A stretch of 6,401 nt of DNA from Syntrophaceae bacterium (GTDB lineage Bacteria; Desulfobacterota; Syntrophia; Syntrophales; UBA5619): positions 1 to 6,401 of the forward strand of contig CAKKRN010000170.1 of NCBI GenBank assembly GCA_919902745.1, written 5' to 3'. Below the pieces are notes generated by a model. That model was not told the origin of the DNA, did no database searches, and saw only the letters and a list, made by a program, of their open reading frames with translations. The position numbers and the translations under genes are program-made. Positions 1-4,734 of the stretch are shown here, one piece after another; the stretch's first letter is position 1, and the number at the start of each line of letters is the position of its first letter.

Positions 1-111
1 ATCATCGACGGCGGCATCATCGCCGCGGCGCCGTCCAGCGTGGTCAGCCTCCTTGACGAAGGGATCGAGGTCATCCGAGCAGGAAAAGGCGATGTATCCG
101 CCTTTATATAG
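1..111 (+). CDS. C-terminal end of an unidentified upstream protein (partial)
   Basis: Frame 1 is open from the window edge to a TAG stop at 109-111 and encodes 36 residues ending in the peptide GKGDVSAFI. The start and most of the protein lie outside the window. The visible part is rich in Ile, Gly, Ala and Val and has no motif I can assign to a family. The RNase E/G start codon follows 11 nt after the stop, with its Shine-Dalgarno directly after the TAG, so the two genes are probably co-transcribed. In several deltaproteobacteria a radical SAM protein gene precedes the RNase gene, but these 36 residues do not let me confirm that here. I am fairly sure it is coding, because of the continuous frame and tight spacing, but not of what it is. 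Confidence 0.6.
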   Translation: MIDGGIIAAAPSSVVSLLDEGIEVIRAGKGDVSAFI

Positions 112-122
112 AAAGGATTATT

Positions 123-2192
123 ATGAAAAAACAGATGCTGATCAACGCCGTCCACCTCGAGCAGAAGCGCATGGCGATCGTGGAAGACGGCAAACTGGTC
201 GAATTCAACATCCAGATGGCCGTAAGGGAGCCGATTACCGGCAATATCTACAAGGGGCTCGTGATGAAGGTGGAGCGGGGGCTCCAGGCCGCCTTCGTAA
301 ACTACGGCGGCCGAAAGGACGGCTTTCTCCCGCTGCGCGACGTTAGCTCCAACTACTTCACGGATACAAACGGCGGCCGCGAGGGCGCGAGATCCATGCT
401 CAAGCCCGGCCAGGAGGTCCTCGTCCAGATCCTCCGAGAGGTCGGCGAACGCAAGGGCGCCCTGCTGACCGCTTACATCTCCCTGCCGGGACGCTACCTG
501 GTTCTGCTCCCCAACAAGGAGAGCAGCGGCATCTCCCGGAAGATCGAGGACGAGGAGGATCGCAAGCGGCTCAAGGAGCTCGTCGAACAGCTCAAGACCG
601 AAGACGGGGTCGGGTTCATCGTCCGGACGGCCGGGATGAACCGGACCAAACAGGAGCTGGCCCGCGACTACCAGCACCTCTCCCGTCTCTGGAAGGAGAT
701 CCAGAAAGGGGCCGCCGAAACGGCAGCGCCCGCCCTGATCTACCAGGAGAGCGCTTTCGGCGTCCGCTCGCTGCGGGATTACTTCACCACGGACATCGAA
801 GAGATTCTCGTTGACGACCTGGAAACCTTCCGCCAGGTGCGGGCCTACTGCAAGGCCGTCGCACCACGGAATGTCAAGATGATCAAGCTGGACAAGGAAA
901 AGACTCCCCTCTTCGACAAATACCAGTTGGAAGATCAGATCCGCGTGATCTATCAGGACCACGTGGACTTGAAGTCCGGCGGCTACCTGATCATCAACCC
1001 GACGGAGGCGATGATCACGATCGACGTCAACTCCGGCCGGGGCTCCCACAAGCGGAACGTTGAGGAAACCGCCTACCAGACGAACACGGAGGCGGCGGAA
1101 GAGATCGCCCGTCAGCTCCGTCTGCGCGACCTCGGGGGGCTGATCGTCATCGACTTCATCGACATGATGGACAACAAGCACAACGCGGAGGTGGAGAAGG
1201 TCTTCAAAAAGGCCATCGCCCTGGACCGGGCGCGGATCCAGCTCTCCCATATCTCCAAGTTCGGCATCCTGGAGCTCTCGCGCCAGAAGAAGCAGTCGAC
1301 GATCCAGGAGATCAGCTACACGCCCTGCCCCTTCTGTCGGGGTAGGGGGGTGCGCCCCTCTCTCGAATACACGGCCCTGAACGCCTACCGGAAGATCGAA
1401 ACACAGGCGGTCAAGGGGTTCTCCTCCCTGATCAACATCAGCGTCCCCCATGAGGTGGCCGACTACCTCCAGAACCAGAAACGGGCGGAGATCAACCGTC
1501 TTGAGAACGACTACGACATGTCGATCCATATCTCTGGAAGCCCTGACATGGCCTGGGACGAGTGGAAGATCGAAACGACGAAGCGGGAGACGCCGCTGGC
1601 GCCGGGGCAGACCAATCACGTCCGGATGGCCTCGGAGGAACCGGAGAAACCGGAAGCGGAGGAAGAGGAAGAGGAAGCGGAAATGCCGGCGCCCGAAGCG
1701 GCGGAAGAGCCGGAGAAAATCGAGCCCGTAGAAGAGGGTCAAAAAAGGGCGGTATCGAAAAGGGGACCGCGCAGAAAGGGTGCGCCGAAGAAGGTTTTGC
1801 CCAAGGAAGAAAAACCGAGAGAGGAAGAACCCGGGCCAAAGGGGGAGTCCCCAGCGGAAAACAACGAACCCGCGCCCGAGACGGCGAAAAAGAGGCCCCG
1901 CCGGCGATCACGTCACCGGCGAAGGACACCGGGAGAAAAACCGGCGGAAACCTCATCGGCCGCGCCACAGACTCCTACGGCGGAACAACGGCCCGAAGCG
2001 CCGCCGCGGGAAACGGTCCGAATCAAGCCGCCGCTTGCCGCCGTCGAGCCCTCCGCACCGAAGATCGACGTATCACGCCCTTCGGAGCTCTCCAAGGGCA
2101 ACACTCCGCCGGAGAATCCGAGCAGGGGAAGCGGGAATTCCGACGATCCCTTGCAGCGGCTGAAGAAGATCTTCGAGGCCCTGGAGGAGTGA
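123..2192 (+). CDS. rng: Ribonuclease E/G family endoribonuclease with charged C-terminal tail
   Basis: Single-strand-specific endoribonuclease of the Rne/Rng family, which cuts AU-rich RNA during rRNA maturation and mRNA decay in the cytoplasm. An S1 RNA-binding domain spans about residues 36-120 (GNIYKG at 40-45). The 5'-monophosphate sensor pair is R168-T169 in IVRTAG. The DNase I-like catalytic site has D301 and N303 (TIDVNSG) and D344 (VIDFIDM), matching E. coli RNase E D303, N305 and D346. The zinc-link is C402-P-F-C405 followed by RGRG. The catalytic half ends near residue 490, about the length of E. coli RNase G. A further 190 or so residues form a low-complexity tail: acidic at 505-540, Lys/Arg-rich at 541-601, then Pro-rich, ending in a possible amphipathic helix. 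At 689 aa it lies between RNase G (489) and E. coli RNase E (1061). The start is supported by AAAGGA at 112-117, 5 nt upstream, and by alignment of the N-terminus with RNase G. Family assignment is secure; whether it acts as RNase E or RNase G is open. Confidence 0.95.
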   Translation: MKKQMLINAVHLEQKRMAIVEDGKLVEFNIQMAVREPITGNIYKGLVMKVERGLQAAFVNYGGRKDGFLPLRDVSSNYFTDTNGGREGARSMLKPGQEVLVQILREVGERKGALLTAYISLPGRYLVLLPNKESSGISRKIEDEEDRKRLKELVEQLKTEDGVGFIVRTAGMNRTKQELARDYQHLSRLWKEIQKGAAETAAPALIYQESAFGVRSLRDYFTTDIEEILVDDLETFRQVRAYCKAVAPRNVKMIKLDKEKTPLFDKYQLEDQIRVIYQDHVDLKSGGYLIINPTEAMITIDVNSGRGSHKRNVEETAYQTNTEAAEEIARQLRLRDLGGLIVIDFIDMMDNKHNAEVEKVFKKAIALDRARIQLSHISKFGILELSRQKKQSTIQEISYTPCPFCRGRGVRPSLEYTALNAYRKIETQAVKGFSSLINISVPHEVADYLQNQKRAEINRLENDYDMSIHISGSPDMAWDEWKIETTKRETPLAPGQTNHVRMASEEPEKPEAEEEEEEAEMPAPEAAEEPEKIEPVEEGQKRAVSKRGPRRKGAPKKVLPKEEKPREEEPGPKGESPAENNEPAPETAKKRPRRRSRHRRRTPGEKPAETSSAAPQTPTAEQRPEAPPRETVRIKPPLAAVEPSAPKIDVSRPSELSKGNTPPENPSRGSGNSDDPLQRLKKIFEALEE
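1659..1676 (+). repeat. Purine hexamer tandem repeat (GAGGAA x3) in the RNase tail
   Basis: Three exact tandem copies of GAGGAA encode part of a run of glutamates (about residues 513-518) in the acidic stretch of the RNase E/G tail. The unit is two codons, so gain or loss of copies would keep the frame and change only the length of the acidic run. It is likely a simple-sequence expansion rather than a functional site. Confidence 0.6.
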
Positions 2193-2200
2193 TCGACGCC

Positions 2201-2234
2201 CAAGAAACCCCCTCCCGAACGGGGGGGGTTCTTG
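2201..2234. terminator. Putative bidirectional terminator hairpin between convergent rng and proC
   Basis: The hairpin begins 9 nt after the rng stop and ends 12 nt before the proC stop. Outer arms CAAGAA (2201-2206) and TTCTTG (2229-2234) pair perfectly. After a one-base A bulge, the C-rich arm (2208-2216, interrupted by a T at 2213) pairs with eight G at 2221-2228, closing on a GAAC loop. Read on the minus strand, the GC stem is followed by TTTCTT, a passable U-rich tail for proC. On the plus strand it is followed by TTCTTG, which is weaker. No long U-tract exists on either side. The convergent location is the best support for a shared terminator. Confidence 0.6.
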
Positions 2235-2246
2235 AACAACGGCGGG

Positions 2247-3065
2247 CTATTTCCGGCCGCCCAACTCCGCGGAACGCTTCGTCGCCGCCTCCACCGCCGC
2301 CATTAGAATCTCCCGGAGCTTTCCCTCCTCCATGACCTTGAGACCGGCGAGCGTCGTTCCCCCGGGGGAGGTAACCATGGCCCGGAGCTCCGCAGGGGGC
2401 TTTTCCCCGAGGAGACAGAGCTTCGCCGCCCCGAGGAGGCTCTGCGCGATCAGCTTCAGAGCGGTCTCCCGGGGCAGACCTATCCGGACACCTGCATCCA
2501 CAAAGGCCTCGACGATGAGGAAGACGTAACCGGGGCCGCTCCCGCTGAGTCCTGTCACGGCATCCATGAGATCTTCCTTCACTTCGACGGTAATCCCGAC
2601 GGCATCGAAGATGTGTCGGGTCCGTTTCAGATCCGCCTCCGTGGCGTGGCTGCCGGGCGCGATGGCGGCCGCTCCTTCGCCGATCAGGGCAGGCATGTTC
2701 GGCATGACCCGGACAACGCGCACCCCCTCTCCGAGGCGCTCCTCGATGAAGGCCGTGGAAATTCCGGCCGCGATCGAAATGACCAGCGCCGATGGGGCCA
2801 TCGCGGCGGTCAATCCCGCGAGGACCTCCGCCATGTTCTGCGGCTTGACGGCGAGGAGGATCAGATCGGCGTTCCGAACCGCTTCCCGGTTGTCGGCCGT
2901 CACCAGGACCTTGCAACTCCGGACCAATTCCCGAAGCCTCGCTTCATCCGTGTCCGCCACCGTCACGGCCTCCGCATTCACCAGGCCGCCGGCAATCATT
3001 CCCTGAATCAGGGCGCCCCCCATCTTTCCCCCGCCGATCACCGCGATTCTCGTTCCTTTCAGCAT
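2247..3065 (-). CDS. proC: Pyrroline-5-carboxylate reductase
   Basis: Catalyses the last step of proline synthesis: NAD(P)H-dependent reduction of 1-pyrroline-5-carboxylate to L-proline in the cytosol. The 272-aa length is typical. An N-terminal Rossmann fold carries the dinucleotide motif GGGKMG at 11-16. The AVKPQ motif is at 72-76, and MPNMP at 121-125 lies near the end of this domain. The C-terminal dimerisation and active-site domain has SGSGPGY at 174-180 and the P5CR signature from about 231, starting VTSPGGTT and running through the LKVMEEG stretch. No key residue is missing. The ATG at 3065-3063 is the only plausible start, because an in-frame TGA lies 8 codons upstream with no other start codon between. 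It is convergent with rng and divergent from the hydrolase, so it is probably a single-gene transcript. The family often neighbours yggS and yggT; here it lies near yggT but on the opposite strand. Confidence 0.97.
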   Translation of the reverse strand: MLKGTRIAVIGGGKMGGALIQGMIAGGLVNAEAVTVADTDEARLRELVRSCKVLVTADNREAVRNADLILLAVKPQNMAEVLAGLTAAMAPSALVISIAAGISTAFIEERLGEGVRVVRVMPNMPALIGEGAAAIAPGSHATEADLKRTRHIFDAVGITVEVKEDLMDAVTGLSGSGPGYVFLIVEAFVDAGVRIGLPRETALKLIAQSLLGAAKLCLLGEKPPAELRAMVTSPGGTTLAGLKVMEEGKLREILMAAVEAATKRSAELGGRK

Positions 3066-3072
3066 CTCCTGT

Positions 3073-3078
3073 CTCCCC
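3073..3078 (-). promoter_or_regulatory. Probable ribosome binding site of proC
   Basis: On the minus strand GGGGAG lies 7 nt upstream of the proC ATG. A second AGGAG abuts the ATG directly with no spacer, which is too close to work well, so the distal site is the likelier Shine-Dalgarno. Confidence 0.55.
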
Positions 3079-3111
3079 GGTTGTCTTCAGAATATCTTTC
3101 TTCCCTCCTCG

Positions 3112-3146
3112 CCCATTTTCCGCTTTCTGTCAACAGAGAAAATGGG
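3112..3146. repeat. Inverted repeat in the proC/hydrolase divergent intergenic region
   Basis: CCCATTTTC at 3112-3120 and GAAAATGGG at 3138-3146 are exact reverse complements of 9 bp. Between them TCTG (3126-3129) and CAGA (3134-3137) form an inner 4-bp stem with loop TCAA, leaving a 5-nt bulge on the 5' side only. It sits 46 nt upstream of the proC start and 76 nt upstream of the hydrolase start. No U-tract follows on either strand, so it does not look like an intrinsic terminator. Its place between divergent genes fits an operator for a dimeric regulator, or a structured 5' leader. The function is inferred only. Confidence 0.5.
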
Positions 3147-3207
3147 ACCGCCTCTCCCCGATTTCTCCCGTTGCACAAGCGGGCTCGGTTGTGATAGGCA
3201 TGTAGAT

Positions 3208-3215
3208 AAAGGAGG
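3208..3215 (+). promoter_or_regulatory. Strong ribosome binding site that sets the hydrolase start
   Basis: AAAGGAGG is a near-perfect anti-Shine-Dalgarno complement, 7 nt upstream of the ATG at 3223. It decides for this start over the in-frame ATG at 3142, whose extra 27 residues have no family character and which lacks a comparable site. Confidence 0.85.
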
Positions 3216-3222
3216 AACTGTC

Positions 3223-4002
3223 ATGATCGATCTCCGGGAAATCGGCGGGCGCAAGCTGGCCTGCTGGGTAAATGACGGCGGCTTTCGCGCCGACCGGAAA
3301 ACGCTCGTCTTCATCCACGGCTCCGGCGGGAATCACACCGATTGGATCCGGCAGTTCACCCCTCTGCAGAATGTGTTCAATATTGCGGCCATGGACCTGC
3401 CGGGTCACGGAGAGTCCGACGGACCGGGGGAACAGGATGTCTCCGCCTACGTGGCGTGGGTAAAGAGGCTTCTGGAGGGATTCGGGATCGAAAAACCGGT
3501 CCTGATCGGCCACTCCCTTGGCGCCGCCATCTGCCTCAGTTTTGCCATCCGGCATGGCGATCTGGCCGCAGCGGTGGTCCCCGTGGGCGGGGGGGGCCGG
3601 ATGCCCGTCAACCCGATCATCCTGGAGGGGCTGAAGAAGGACCCGGCCGCAATCATCGGCCTGATCGCCAAACTCTCGATCGCGAAGGAAAACCGGGAAC
3701 GGCTTTCCGGTTTCATCACGGAAAATCTCTCCCGGGCGACCCCCGGGATCATCTACGGCGATTTATTCGCGTGCAGCAAACTGGACATCACCGAGGCGGT
3801 CGCGGGGATCCGGATCCCCGCGCTGATCCTCTGTGGCGCCGACGACAAGATGACGCCGCCCGCCCTGTCCGAGTACCTCCGGGATCACATCCCCGGGGCC
3901 GGCCTCGCCCTGATCCCGGGAGCGGGACATTTCGTCATGCTGGAGAACCCGGAGGCCTTCAACGCGGCCCTGGCGGATTTCGTGAATGCGCTGCCGGCAT
4001 GA
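3223..4002 (+). CDS. Alpha/beta-fold hydrolase
   Basis: A 259-aa serine hydrolase of the alpha/beta-fold superfamily, probably cytosolic, as no signal peptide or membrane segment is visible. The oxyanion-loop motif HGSGGN is at 32-37, and DLPGHGES at 58-65 is the typical following strand and loop. The nucleophile elbow GHSLG at 96-100 gives S98. The acid is most likely D208 in GADDKMTP, and the base is H236 in GAGHF. The residues between about 125 and 190 form the helical cap that would set substrate choice. The triad is complete, so it should be an active esterase, lipase, thioesterase or C-C hydrolase, but the substrate cannot be read from sequence. An in-frame ATG at 3142 would add 27 residues, but the strong ribosome binding site favours 3223. 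A run of eight G (3589-3596) encodes part of the Gly-rich stretch at 122-125. It is divergent from proC and 104 nt upstream of yggT. Confidence 0.9.
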   Translation: MIDLREIGGRKLACWVNDGGFRADRKTLVFIHGSGGNHTDWIRQFTPLQNVFNIAAMDLPGHGESDGPGEQDVSAYVAWVKRLLEGFGIEKPVLIGHSLGAAICLSFAIRHGDLAAAVVPVGGGGRMPVNPIILEGLKKDPAAIIGLIAKLSIAKENRERLSGFITENLSRATPGIIYGDLFACSKLDITEAVAGIRIPALILCGADDKMTPPALSEYLRDHIPGAGLALIPGAGHFVMLENPEAFNAALADFVNALPA

Positions 4003-4043
4003 ATCGCGCGACGCCCGCGGCATGGGCCGCCTGATGCCGGCGG
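3991..4043 (+). other. Possible hairpin overlapping the hydrolase stop codon
   Basis: GCCGGCAT at 3993-4000 and ATGCCGGC at 4034-4041 are exact reverse complements, extendable by a T-G and a C-G pair on the outside. Inside, GCGGC (4017-4021) and GCCGC (4026-4030) form a second small stem with an ATGG loop. The outer stem contains the first base of the hydrolase stop codon. No U-tract follows, so intrinsic termination is doubtful. It could protect the 3' end of the hydrolase message or partly uncouple it from yggT. GC-rich DNA yields such stems by chance. Confidence 0.35.
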
Positions 4044-4064
4044 GACCGTAAACCAGGCGTTGTC

Positions 4065-4091
4065 CCCTTCCCCCGCGGGAGGGATGAAGGG
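4065..4091 (+). other. Possible hairpin covering the yggT ribosome binding site
   Basis: CCCTTC at 4065-4070 pairs exactly with GAAGGG at 4086-4091, and the enclosed C-rich and G-rich stretch can pair further. The 3' arm includes most of AAGGGAG (4087-4093), the only Shine-Dalgarno-like sequence before yggT, itself 13 nt from the ATG and so already badly spaced. Folding could therefore lower yggT translation. This is read by eye with no energy calculation. Confidence 0.3.
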
Positions 4092-4106
4092 AGTCAGAAA
4101 AAAGAC

Positions 4107-4406
4107 ATGTTTGTCCTCGGAAATTTCATCGCCGCCGTCGCCCGTATCATCGACATCGCGCTGACCATCTACATGTGGATCATCGTCATCCGGGCGGTCC
4201 TCTCCTGGATCCATCCCGATCCCTACAACCCGATCGTCCGCCTTCTCTACCAAGTCACGGAACCATTGATGGCCTTTGTTCGGCGGCGGATTCCCCTTCG
4301 AGGGATGGGGATCGACTTTTCGCCCATGATCATCTTGCTCGCGATCGTCTTCCTCCAGAGTTTCCTGGTGCCGAGCCTGATACAGCTTTCGTACTATTTT
4401 CGGTGA
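4107..4406 (+). CDS. yggT: YggT family integral membrane protein
   Basis: A 99-aa inner-membrane protein of the YggT (YlmG) family with two predicted hydrophobic helices at about residues 5-33 and 72-94. Between them is the conserved family segment HPDPYNPIVR (36-45), then TEPLMAFVRRRIP (51-63) and GIDFSP (68-73). Single-unit proteins of this length are common; E. coli YggT is longer with a duplicated unit. The family has been linked to cell division and envelope homeostasis in several bacteria and to thylakoid and nucleoid organisation in plastids, but the molecular role is unknown. The start agrees with family N-termini; the candidate Shine-Dalgarno AAGGGAG lies 13 nt upstream, further than usual. 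The DUF167 gene follows after 11 nt, a common pairing, which supports the assignment. Confidence 0.92.
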   Translation: MFVLGNFIAAVARIIDIALTIYMWIIVIRAVLSWIHPDPYNPIVRLLYQVTEPLMAFVRRRIPLRGMGIDFSPMIILLAIVFLQSFLVPSLIQLSYYFR

Positions 4407-4417
4407 CCGGAGCGCCC

Positions 4418-4708
4418 ATGATTCCCCTCCGCGAAACCGAGACCGGCGTCATCTTCCGCATCCGGGTCGTTCCGCGGGCATCCCGGCGTGAACCCGTGGG
4501 CATCCAGGATGGCGCCCTGAAGCTCCGGATCACGGCGCCCCCCGTGGAGGGAAAGGCAAACAGGGAGTGCGTCCGAATGGTTGCGGAACTTCTCGGCGTG
4601 AAGAGGACGCAGGTGGCGATCATCTCGGGTCATACATCCCGGACGAAAACCGTCGCCGTGGAAGGGGTGAAGGCAAAGGAGATCGCCGCCCTCATCGCGG
4701 TTCTGTAA
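4418..4708 (+). CDS. yggU: DUF167 (YggU family) protein
   Basis: A 96-aa soluble protein of the DUF167/YggU family, whose biochemical function is not established. Diagnostic parts are RVVPRASR at 16-23, LKLRITAPPVEGKAN at 34-48, VAELLGV at 55-61, and IISGHTSRTKTV at 68-79. These correspond to the conserved beta-strands and the P-P-x-x-G-K-A-N core of the family. The length matches the usual 95-105. The frame stays open upstream to 4175, but this only overlaps yggT in another frame. The ATG at 4418 has GGAG at 4409-4412 with a 5-nt spacer and begins where family members begin. It lies 11 nt after the yggT stop and 26 nt before murJ, consistent with one transcript. Confidence 0.93.
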   Translation: MIPLRETETGVIFRIRVVPRASRREPVGIQDGALKLRITAPPVEGKANRECVRMVAELLGVKRTQVAIISGHTSRTKTVAVEGVKAKEIAALIAVL

Positions 4709-4734
4709 CGTAACCTTTTCCAGGAAATTTTGAT

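Noticed and set aside
1741..1746. Six-A run in rng that could allow a -1 shift into the overlapping open frame
   Set aside because: The 0-frame codons are CAA AAA AGG, which do not form a canonical X XXY YYZ slippery heptamer, and the 0-frame tail ends in a sensible terminal helix.
1562..2335. A 257-codon open frame overlapping the RNase tail in another frame
   Set aside because: It has the Gly/Arg/Ala-rich composition of a shadow in GC-rich DNA, no good ribosome binding site, and runs through the rng-proC terminator into the antisense of proC.
2023..2916. A 297-codon minus-strand open frame overlapping proC
   Set aside because: proC in the adjacent frame is a clear full-length family member; this frame is Arg/Gly/Pro-rich shadow with no family motif.
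3171..3199. Possible sigma-70 promoter for the hydrolase (TTGCAC and a TGATAG-like element)
   Set aside because: Spacing is about 15 bp and the -10 match is poor, so it cannot be claimed.
3142..3222. Upstream in-frame ATG extending the hydrolase by 27 residues
   Set aside because: The ATG at 3223 has a near-perfect AAAGGAGG at 7 nt, and the extension overlaps the intergenic inverted repeat and has no family-like sequence.
3999..4034. An 11-codon ORF starting at an ATGA overlap with the hydrolase stop
   Set aside because: It is too short, has no conserved character, and is the tail of a longer shadow frame.
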